DNA of 22,000 nt from an uncultured Oscillibacter sp. (GTDB lineage: Bacteria > Bacillota > Clostridia > Oscillospirales > Oscillospiraceae). The notes beneath the pieces are model-generated. The model was not told the origin of the DNA. It saw only the letters and a program-made list of their open reading frames with translations, and did not search any database. The position numbers and the translations under genes are program-made. Shown here in pieces: positions 1 through 7,045 of this stretch (positions are counted from its first letter, which is position 1; every line of letters starts with the position of its first letter). The stretch is from the NCBI GenBank assembly GCA_910588005.1, contig CAJUQM010000036.1:7390-29389 (forward strand), in the 5' to 3' direction.

Positions 1-2
1 GT

Positions 3-236
3 GATCCGGATGTGGAGGCGGGCGGCCAGGAGGGCGGAGAGGATTCCTCCGGAACCTCCTCTGACGGGAATACCGCCGGTGATCCGGATGTGGAGGCGGG
101 CGGCCAGGAGGGCGGAGAGGATTTCCCCGGAACCTCCTCTGACGGGAGTGCCGCCGGTGATCCGGATGTGGAGGCGGGCGGCCAGGAGGGCGGAGAGGAT
201 TCCTCCGGAACCTCCTCTGACGGGAATACCGCCGGT
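3..236 (+). repeat. 78-bp in-frame tandem repeat, three copies plus a degenerate fourth
   Basis: Units start at 3, 81 and 159, each with GATCCGGATGTGGAGG, and a diverged fourth unit starts at 237. The copies differ at only a few bases (for example around 121-128 and 148-150). The unit is a multiple of three and keeps the reading frame, encoding 26 residues rich in acidic residues, Gly and Ser. The array may continue upstream of the window. Such near-identical arrays usually vary in copy number between strains. Confidence 0.9.
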
Positions 237-1934
237 GATCCGGACATGGAGGCAGGCCCCCAGGAAGAGGGGGAGGCTCCTGGCGGAGATGTAGATGGCG
301 AGCTGGCCGGAGCGGACCAGAACGTGGTGCCGGAGGGGGCGGAAGGGGCCGATCCAAACGGACCGGCCGCAGAGGAACCGTTGGAACCCCAGGCCGTTGC
401 CGCCGGGGCCAACACATCCGGAAAGATTACTTTGGACGGCTCTTCTGAGGACTGGGACAGAAGTGAGATCGGGGCGCTTTCTCCGGTGGACAATTCCGGC
501 AGCAGTAGTTTCGCCGTTTCCCAGTGGCGGGTTGCCAGAGATGAGGATGGAACGGTATATCTCTGCATCCAGGGAGACGCCAATGAGTACGAGGCGGGGA
601 ACGCCCAATGGATGAGCTTTAGTGTGACCCAGAACGGAACGGCGGTTACCCAGCAGGTGTGCGGCATCCCGGGAGGGACGTACCAGTATCAGTGCGGGGC
701 CAACGGAACCTCCAAGGCGCCTTTTGTCCTGGAGGTCATGATTCCGGCTGAGTATTTTACAGATCCCAATTTCACAATTACATTTGGCGGCTGCAGCGCC
801 CCGGCGGAGATGATTCCCGTGCTGGACGGCGTGGAGCCGGAACCGGGGCCGGGAACAGAGCCGGAGCCGCCGGTTTACAGCGGCATCGGAATTGACGGCG
901 GCTTCCAGGACTGGAGTGCGGTGAAGAAGCACGACCCCCACGATGCCAATCAGTGCATTGATCAGATGGCCGCGGTCTATGACAAAGATGTGTATGTCTA
1001 CATACGGGAGGTAAGCGGCGGCTCCGCCGCCGGCAGCGGTACCCACAGCAATGGAAAATACGCCGTTACCACAGATCTGGGAGAGGTGCTGCTGTTTCAG
1101 CTGAATCAGGACGGAACGATCAGCGGTCCCGCCGGGGCCGAGGCCATACGCGTGGGCAGCGAATGGGAGATCCGGATCCCGGCCGAGGCGCTGCCCCGGC
1201 ATAAGCAGACGATATCGGTGGGGCTGTATATGGCGGAACCCGCTGTCTCCGACATGGCGAATCTGAGCGGAGGCGGCGGGAGCACGGGCAGTTTTGACGG
1301 CATTCAGATCGATGGGAAGTACAGCGACTGGGATGACTACCCCAGTACGCAGATTCAGTATGCGACGGCCGGAACACAGGAGACCGTGACGGACGCCAAG
1401 GCCGCATTGTACGTGGAGGGTGGAGTTCTCTACGGACACGCCTGCAGCACGATGCCCGCTCATCTGGGTTCCAAAGGCGGGGATTTTCTGTCCGCGATTT
1501 CCATCACCTTTAACGGGGATCGGGACTATAAGGGAGAACCCACAGGGGGGAATTTCTACCCGGTTCTCCGCAGGCAGGACGGCAGCAATGAGATCTTGAA
1601 CGAAGGGACCCGGCTGGAGGATGGCACCTATACCTTTGAAATCCTGGACCACCGCACCGTGGGCAATAATCCGCAGGTTTACGGGACAATTGTGCTCACC
1701 GTCAACGGATATCAGGATGAGATGGAGTTCACTCTTGACCTGGAGAAAGTGGCCGAATACACCGGCATGAACGTGCAGGATATGAAGCTGATCGAGGCAC
1801 AGTTTGGAAGACTTGGGCAGGAGTGGGTGTCTACGGCCGGCACCTCCAGCGGCCCGTGGCTGCTGGTGCTGGCGGCGGCGCCTGCCGTTGCCCTGCTGTG
1901 CAGCCGCCGCAGGCGGGAGGAGTACGCGGCGTGA
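3..1934 (+). CDS. Repeat-rich surface protein with C-terminal exosortase sorting signal (5' truncated)
   Basis: The frame is open from the first bases, so the true start lies upstream; 643 residues are visible. The first ~80 residues are Asp/Glu/Gly/Ser-rich 26-residue tandem repeats, likely an extended stalk. Three modules follow, each beginning with an I-x-(I/L)-D-G-x3-DW signature (near nt 425, 885 and 1300), which resembles CBM9-like carbohydrate-binding domains. The C-terminus has the three-part form of an exosortase target: a TSSGPW motif, a hydrophobic segment (WLLVLAAAPAVALL) and an Arg cluster (SRRRR). This fits the family known as the Firmicu-CTERM sorting domain, which occurs beside XrtG. 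The exosortase gene begins inside the stop codon (GTGA overlap), so this is very likely its dedicated substrate. Inferred role: an anchored or released cell-surface protein. The ligand is unknown. Confidence 0.85.
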   Translation, partial: DPDVEAGGQEGGEDSSGTSSDGNTAGDPDVEAGGQEGGEDFPGTSSDGSAAGDPDVEAGGQEGGEDSSGTSSDGNTAGDPDMEAGPQEEGEAPGGDVDGELAGADQNVVPEGAEGADPNGPAAEEPLEPQAVAAGANTSGKITLDGSSEDWDRSEIGALSPVDNSGSSSFAVSQWRVARDEDGTVYLCIQGDANEYEAGNAQWMSFSVTQNGTAVTQQVCGIPGGTYQYQCGANGTSKAPFVLEVMIPAEYFTDPNFTITFGGCSAPAEMIPVLDGVEPEPGPGTEPEPPVYSGIGIDGGFQDWSAVKKHDPHDANQCIDQMAAVYDKDVYVYIREVSGGSAAGSGTHSNGKYAVTTDLGEVLLFQLNQDGTISGPAGAEAIRVGSEWEIRIPAEALPRHKQTISVGLYMAEPAVSDMANLSGGGGSTGSFDGIQIDGKYSDWDDYPSTQIQYATAGTQETVTDAKAALYVEGGVLYGHACSTMPAHLGSKGGDFLSAISITFNGDRDYKGEPTGGNFYPVLRRQDGSNEILNEGTRLEDGTYTFEILDHRTVGNNPQVYGTIVLTVNGYQDEMEFTLDLEKVAEYTGMNVQDMKLIEAQFGRLGQEWVSTAGTSSGPWLLVLAAAPAVALLCSRRRREEYAA

Positions 1935-2524
1935 GTCCTGTATTTATCGTAGTACTCGCGGCCGTGTGGCTCTATCTGCTGCGGGTGCTGTCCCGGGCAA
2001 AGCTGCCCTTCTGGCACTTCCTTCTAGGCAGTATGGGACTATTTGTCATTTTGATGATTGTGCTCCAGCCGGTGCTGACCATGCCGCTGGCCCGCGCCGT
2101 TTCGGCGCTGGCCGGCGTGGTCGGTTCACTGACCGGCACATTTGAGGCGTATTTCAAATACGGCATTATCTTTATTCAGATGCCGGTGGGATCTCTGACC
2201 CTGAAAGTGGACTTTGAGTGTTCGGGAATCATAGAGATTATGGCATTTCTCTGTTTGCTGGCGTTTTTTCCGGTGTATAAGACCCATGAGAAGCTGATTG
2301 TGGGGCTGCTGGGGTCCGCTTATATTATGGTGAGCAACGCCCTGCGAATTGTACTAATCTGCCTTGCATCCCACTTTTACGGGATCGAGGTGTATTTTTT
2401 GATGCATACGTTTGTAGGGCGGTTGTTTTTCTATGGACTGAGTATTTTGTTGTACTTCTATGTGTTCACAAAACCGCAGATTGTTCGGATGAAAGTTGGA
2501 AATTTCTCCTATGGAAAAAATTAA
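1931..2524 (+). CDS. xrtG: Exosortase family protein, XrtG type
   Basis: A 197-residue multi-spanning membrane protein. It carries the exosortase/archaeosortase catalytic pattern: Cys97 in ECSGI, Arg139 in NALRI and His159 in MHTFVGR, each near a hydrophobic helix. It is short, as expected for the Gram-positive XrtG family. The GTG start at 1931 overlaps the stop of the upstream gene (GTGA), which implies translational coupling; a longer upstream start would run deep into that gene. Known family behaviour: exosortases are proposed to cleave C-terminal sorting signals in the membrane and pass the protein to another carrier. The preceding gene ends in such a signal and the following gene is the glycosyltransferase type known to accompany XrtG, so identification rests on both motifs and context. 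The chemistry of XrtG itself has, to my knowledge, not been established experimentally. Confidence 0.88.
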   Translation: MSPVFIVVLAAVWLYLLRVLSRAKLPFWHFLLGSMGLFVILMIVLQPVLTMPLARAVSALAGVVGSLTGTFEAYFKYGIIFIQMPVGSLTLKVDFECSGIIEIMAFLCLLAFFPVYKTHEKLIVGLLGSAYIMVSNALRIVLICLASHFYGIEVYFLMHTFVGRLFFYGLSILLYFYVFTKPQIVRMKVGNFSYGKN

Positions 2525-5411
2525 AATTTTCCTCAATTCTTTTGTGTTTTGGGGCGCATGGATTATCATTCCCATCCTGATGGAGATTGTTCCCGCCCTA
2601 GGCAGCCTTTTTTTGCTGATCCGGCGCCGTTTTAGGCATTTTCGCAGCTATAAAAGACCGGATGTATATCCAGATATCTCCATTATCATCCCCGTGTACA
2701 ACTCGGCGGACACGCTGCACGGCTGTCTGGAATCCATTTACAACAGCACCTATCCCCGGGAGAGCATCCGGGTGTTCTTGGTGAATAACGAGGGGCAGGA
2801 CGGCAGCTTTCAAGTGTACACCCAGTGCCAGGAGCAGTTTCCGGAATTGAGCATGCAGTGGCTGAACGCCGCGCAGGGCAAGTCCCGGGCGCTGAATCTG
2901 GCGCTGTATAACAGCAAGGGCAAGTATATTATCAATATAGACAGCGACGGACTGCTGGAATCCCATGCCCTGCAAAATTTGGTGGATAAATTTGAGGCGA
3001 ATCTGGATCTGAACTGTATGACCGGCGTCATCATGACCATGCCGGAAAAAATTAAAGCGTATCGGGGTTTTTTCCCCCGTCTGCTTCGGAATCTGGAGTT
3101 TATGGAGTATGCTCAGGCCTTTCTTGCCGGACGCAGCTATGCCTCGGAGCTAAACACCATATATACTCTGTCCGGGGCCTTTTCTGCGTTTCGGAAATCC
3201 GTGCTGCTGAAGTCCCGGATGTACAATACGGATACGATCTGCGAGGATACCCAGCTGACGTTCCAGATGCGTTATTTGTACCGGGAACGGGTAGAGGTGT
3301 GCGAGGGTGCCATCTTTTTTACCGAGCCGATTGAAAACATCAACAAACTCTATACCCAGCGCCAGCGCTGGCAGCGGGGCAGCCTGGAGGTTGCCCAGAT
3401 GTTTTCCCACAAGGGCCTGCGTCCTTTGCGCGCGCTGGTAGACGTGAATGTGAGAACGCTGCTCTATGACCACACGTTTGCGTTCCCGCGGCTGATCTGG
3501 TATTTGGCGCTGATCTGCATGGTGTGCATGAATTACTCCTCCCGAGTGATTTTGATTTCTACCGGCATGATCTTCGGCATGTATATCCTGATAGGGTATT
3601 TCTATTATTTTTTTGCGCTCACCCTTCTGCGGATGTCTCCGGAAGTTCAGAGCTATTACCGCAGTCATTGGTGGGTGGTATGCTTTCTCCCCTTTTTCAA
3701 TCTGGGGATTTTCTTTGTCCGCATAGCGGGCATTATCAACTCCATTGTTACGGACAGCAGCTGGAAAACAAAGAATATCTCCCAAGAGCGGGAGGCGGTG
3801 GAGGCCGTTCTCCGGAGTGACATGAAAAAGCCCCTGAGAGCGATGTCGTTTCTGCGGGAGAAGGTAAACCGCCGGAAGGGCGCGGCGGAGAACGGCGCCC
3901 CCACGCTTCCCATGAGCTGGTATGTCTGCTCAGGGGTGTTGCTGCTTTTGGGGACGGCGCTGATGATCTCCGTGCATTGGATTACCAAGGTTTATGGCGT
4001 TGGACTCAACGAGCTTTTAAATACGTTGACAGGCAACCTGACGGGAACGGCCAGTGATGTGGTCCTTGCGGTTGTGCGGGGGTGTGTCCTGCCGGCGGTG
4101 GCAGTGATCCTGCTCTATATTTTGTTTGTGGCGGCAGACCGGCGGTGGTGCCTCCGCCGGAACGGCCAAAAGGCGGCCCGGCGGCCCGGCACTGTGATTT
4201 CCAGGCGGCTGCCGCAGCTGTGCGCCCTTATTTTGGCGTTTGCGGTGCTGTACACAAATATGAAATTCGACGTGCTGTCCTACTATGTGGCCCAGAACAG
4301 TTTTTCCAGTATTTACGAGGCCCACTATGTCAGCCCGGATGCGGTGGCCATTACGGGGGAGAATCCCAAGAACCTGATTCACATCTATTTGGAGAGTATG
4401 GAGAGCACCTATGCCTCTATAGAGGAGGGCGGCGCCCAGCCTGCCAATTACATCCCCGAGCTGACGCGCCTGGCCCGGGAAAACACCTCTTTTTCCAACA
4501 CGGACAAACTGGGGGGCTATCATACGGTTACCGGCGCCGGGTACACCATGGGGGCGCTTTTCGCCACCACTACCGGCGTGCCCTATGCGTTGCCTGTGGA
4601 TTCCACGCTGATCAACGAGACGGGTTCTTTTGCCACGGGGATTACGGGATTGGGGGATCTGCTGGCGGACCGCGGCTATTATCAGGAGTTTCTCTGCGGT
4701 TCCGATGCGGCCTTCGGCGGCCGGAAGCTGTATTTTCAAGAGCACGGGAACTACGAGATTTTTGATCTCTTTACAGCCAGGGAGAAGGGTTATATTCCAG
4801 AGGATTACTTCGTTTGGTGGGGATATGAGGACGCCGTCCTGCTGGACATTGCCAAGGACGAGGCGACCCGTCTGGCTTCACAGGACAGGCCCTTTAACCT
4901 GACGCTGCTGACGGTGGACCTGCACCATATTGCCGGGTATATCTGCAAGGAGTGCGGCAGCGGCTATGACCAGGATACCGCCAATGTGGCCGCCTGTACG
5001 GACCGCATGGTCAGCGCCTTTATAGAGTGGTGCATGGCGCAGCCGTTTTACAAGGACACGGTGATTGTGGTCACCGGCGACCATCCCCGGATGGACTCCT
5101 ATTTGGTGGAGAACGTGTCCTATTATGACAGGACCGTGTACAACTGCATTTTGAATAGTTCGGTAGAGGCGGAAAACAACCAGTTTCGGGAGTTTACGCA
5201 TATGGATATGTTTCCCACGGTGCTTGCGGCAATGGGCTTTACAATCGAGGGGGACCGGCTGGGACTGGGGACGAATCTCTTCTCCGGGGAGGAGACGCTG
5301 GCAGAGCAGCTGGGATTTGATTATATCAACACAGAGGTCGGCAAATCCTCCGTTTATTACATCGATACTTTTGCGCCGGAACTCTCCGGTACGGTTAAAG
5401 AGGCGGAGTGA
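2511..5411 (+). CDS. Fusion: family-2 glycosyltransferase + OpgB/MdoB-like phosphoglycerol transferase
   Basis: A 966-residue membrane protein from ATG 2511; a TTG at 2496 is an alternative start. Residues ~50-300 form a GT-A, family-2 glycosyltransferase with a DSD metal motif (144-146), an ED catalytic pair (245-246) and QRQRW (283-287, the QxxRW motif of processive enzymes). This matches the exosortase-G-associated glycosyltransferase. TM helices follow at about 325-412, 468-488, 515-540 and 565-585. Residues ~600-940 are an alkaline-phosphatase-superfamily domain close to OpgB/LtaS: NLIHIYLESMESTY with metal ligand Glu628, GAGYTMGALFATTTGVP with candidate nucleophile Thr679, and VVTGDH with Asp857-His858. 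OpgB moves phosphoglycerol from lipids onto glucans outside the membrane. The fusion suggests one protein that makes a glycan inside and decorates it outside. Specificities are inferred. It overlaps the end of xrtG by 14 bases. Confidence 0.88.
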   Translation: MEKIKIFLNSFVFWGAWIIIPILMEIVPALGSLFLLIRRRFRHFRSYKRPDVYPDISIIIPVYNSADTLHGCLESIYNSTYPRESIRVFLVNNEGQDGSFQVYTQCQEQFPELSMQWLNAAQGKSRALNLALYNSKGKYIINIDSDGLLESHALQNLVDKFEANLDLNCMTGVIMTMPEKIKAYRGFFPRLLRNLEFMEYAQAFLAGRSYASELNTIYTLSGAFSAFRKSVLLKSRMYNTDTICEDTQLTFQMRYLYRERVEVCEGAIFFTEPIENINKLYTQRQRWQRGSLEVAQMFSHKGLRPLRALVDVNVRTLLYDHTFAFPRLIWYLALICMVCMNYSSRVILISTGMIFGMYILIGYFYYFFALTLLRMSPEVQSYYRSHWWVVCFLPFFNLGIFFVRIAGIINSIVTDSSWKTKNISQEREAVEAVLRSDMKKPLRAMSFLREKVNRRKGAAENGAPTLPMSWYVCSGVLLLLGTALMISVHWITKVYGVGLNELLNTLTGNLTGTASDVVLAVVRGCVLPAVAVILLYILFVAADRRWCLRRNGQKAARRPGTVISRRLPQLCALILAFAVLYTNMKFDVLSYYVAQNSFSSIYEAHYVSPDAVAITGENPKNLIHIYLESMESTYASIEEGGAQPANYIPELTRLARENTSFSNTDKLGGYHTVTGAGYTMGALFATTTGVPYALPVDSTLINETGSFATGITGLGDLLADRGYYQEFLCGSDAAFGGRKLYFQEHGNYEIFDLFTAREKGYIPEDYFVWWGYEDAVLLDIAKDEATRLASQDRPFNLTLLTVDLHHIAGYICKECGSGYDQDTANVAACTDRMVSAFIEWCMAQPFYKDTVIVVTGDHPRMDSYLVENVSYYDRTVYNCILNSSVEAENNQFREFTHMDMFPTVLAAMGFTIEGDRLGLGTNLFSGEETLAEQLGFDYINTEVGKSSVYYIDTFAPELSGTVKEAE

Positions 5412-5445
5412 GGGCCGGCGGCCGGCTGTTTCGCGGCGATGGAGA

Positions 5446-5480
5446 TTCCATCCGCCGCGGACGGATCCCGGCGGATGGAA
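5446..5480 (+). promoter_or_regulatory. 12-bp perfect hairpin in the only sizeable gap of the operon
   Basis: TTCCATCCGCCG (5446-5457) is the exact inverted complement of CGGCGGATGGAA (5469-5480), with an 11-base loop. There is no T-run after it, so it is not a classical terminator. It lies just upstream of the ribosome binding region of the next gene, in an otherwise densely packed operon. Possible roles are an mRNA stability or processing hairpin, or an attenuator. Confidence 0.55.
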
Positions 5481-5496
5481 AGGGGCGGCAGCGGCG

Positions 5497-6600
5497 ATGA
5501 GTGGAAAAAGAGCCAGGAGATCAAAATCACGGGGGATGTTTCTTGCAACAACCATCCTCCTGCCGCTTGTGGTGTCTGCCGCGTTTGTCTTTGCCTGGTT
5601 TCAAATGCGCCGCCTGGAATCCGGCGTCTTGGATGTGTGTGCCACGCAGCAGGACGCGTATGTGAATCTGGTTTTGGACCAGATCAATTTGCGAAAAGAC
5701 CTCAACGATCAGGAGATCATTGAGGATATTCTGGGGACGCTGGACGCCTCCAGCAATAAATATTGGACGTTTTCCACCGAACAGACGATGCTGTTTGTCA
5801 AAGACGTGCTGGAGACAAATAAGTACAAGGGGTTTACCACGGCGACCTATTTTGTCTCTGAGGATGCGCGGGGATTTCTGGAGCGGCTGCGGATGAACCG
5901 CGTGATCCATGGGAATATCACCGTGGCGGACCGGGAGTATGTGGCCTCCGGCGTCATGTTTGAATATGGCGGCGGCGTCTATAAGTTGTGCCTGCTGACA
6001 AACCGGGCGGTGCTGTTGGACAACAACAGATTTTTGGGAGCGAAGACAGAACTCTGGCTGATGATTTTCACCGTGCTGGGAATGCTGTTGATCCTGCCCA
6101 TGCTTTTGGCAATGAAGATCCTGCAGACGGAAAAGAAGCGGGAGGATTTGGAGCGGGACGTCCAGCAGTTAAACGGGATCGTCGCGAAAATGAATGAGCG
6201 CCTGGCCAACCAGGACCTTCACAATACGGGCGTCAACCTCTGGAAGGCGGAGGTTTTGCCTGACTTTATTCAGGGGCTGAAGGATAGGGCGGCGGCGCCC
6301 GTGGTGCTGATGCAGATCCGCTGCGGCACGAAGCAGGCGAGAGAGCAGTTCCTCTCCCTGTCCCATTATACCTTGGACCGCAGGGTCTTGCGCTTTGAGG
6401 CGGAGGGAAACGACCTTTTGCTGATTTTTGTGGGGATAGAATATGACGCCGCGTTCCTCAGCGTTATACCGCTTCTCTCAAGAGAGGCGGTTCTGGGAAG
6501 GACCAGGACGGTGGAGGATCCGCAGCGCCAGGATATTGAGGCGGCCGCGCGCGAAGTGCGCAATGGGGGAGAGGATTATGGGCCTTCGGCTATATCGTGA
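5497..6600 (+). CDS. Two-TM membrane protein with extracytoplasmic sensor-like domain; possible degenerate GGDEF-like C-terminus
   Basis: A 367-residue protein. ATG 5497 was chosen because an AGGGG stretch lies upstream and the first helix begins right after a basic N-terminus; the open frame continues upstream without another plausible start. Layout: basic N-terminus, TM1 (about 14-36), an outside domain of ~150 residues (37-185) containing a cache-like YVASGVMFEYGG stretch, TM2 (about 186-208), a charged coiled-coil-like segment (210-238), then a cytoplasmic domain (~260-350). The sequence EGNDLLLIF (302-310) resembles the GGDEFLLIL stretch of diguanylate cyclases but lacks the catalytic residues. 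This would be a sensor or scaffold rather than an enzyme. The family is not recognised with certainty. It lies inside the XrtG operon and overlaps the next gene by 23 bases. Confidence 0.75.
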   Translation: MSGKRARRSKSRGMFLATTILLPLVVSAAFVFAWFQMRRLESGVLDVCATQQDAYVNLVLDQINLRKDLNDQEIIEDILGTLDASSNKYWTFSTEQTMLFVKDVLETNKYKGFTTATYFVSEDARGFLERLRMNRVIHGNITVADREYVASGVMFEYGGGVYKLCLLTNRAVLLDNNRFLGAKTELWLMIFTVLGMLLILPMLLAMKILQTEKKREDLERDVQQLNGIVAKMNERLANQDLHNTGVNLWKAEVLPDFIQGLKDRAAAPVVLMQIRCGTKQAREQFLSLSHYTLDRRVLRFEAEGNDLLLIFVGIEYDAAFLSVIPLLSREAVLGRTRTVEDPQRQDIEAAAREVRNGGEDYGPSAIS

Positions 6601-7039
6601 ATACCAGTTGAAATTCTATCTGAACGCGCGGCACTACATCGTCATCGACGGGAAGGCGGGAGAGACCCATCCCCACACTTGGGAGTTTTCCCTGGACATC
6701 CGGATCGGGAGGGGCGCGTTTACCCCTTTTATGGCCTTTGAGAAGGGAATCAACCGGTTTCTGGCGCCTTACCAGAACCAGGATATCAACACAATCCCTC
6801 CCTTTGGGGAGATCTTGCCCACATTGGAAAATATGGTGGACTATTTTGCGGGGGAGTTTGACCGCATCATCCATGAAATTGGAGGAAGCCTGCGGAGGGT
6901 GGAGGCCAGCGAGACGCCGAGCCGCAGCTACATCCTGAATTTGCGGCAGGAGGCGGAAGACGAGGACACAGAGCTGAACAATATGTCGGAGCTGGTAGAT
7001 TCCATTTTGGACAATATCCTTGTTGATGGGTGGGAATAG
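6578..7039 (+). CDS. 6-pyruvoyl-tetrahydropterin-synthase-related small protein of the XrtG locus
   Basis: 153 residues from ATG 6578, preceded by a clear GGGGGAGAGG ribosome site. The fold signature is that of PTPS/QueD enzymes: zinc-type histidines at His19 (ARHY) and His31/His33 (HPH), the mid-protein LPTLENMVDYF segment (compare PTSENLA) and a late ETP motif (112-114). The catalytic Cys normally four residues before the HxH motif is Ala27 here, and the usual Asp-His pair appears as Ile-Asn (58-59). The zinc site is therefore kept while pterin-synthase chemistry is probably lost. A PTPS-related family is known to travel with XrtG and its glycosyltransferase in Firmicutes, which matches this context. 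Its function there is unknown; a pterin or nucleotide-like ligand-binding role is speculation. The acidic tail (126-153) is extra. Confidence 0.8.
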   Translation: MGLRLYREYQLKFYLNARHYIVIDGKAGETHPHTWEFSLDIRIGRGAFTPFMAFEKGINRFLAPYQNQDINTIPPFGEILPTLENMVDYFAGEFDRIIHEIGGSLRRVEASETPSRSYILNLRQEAEDEDTELNNMSELVDSILDNILVDGWE

Positions 7040-7045
7040 AGAGGT

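Noticed and set aside
1..294. Open frame with Arg-rich repeats in another frame of the tandem repeat
   Set aside because: It stays open only because the repeat is a multiple of three; the other frame continues into conserved domains and a sorting signal.
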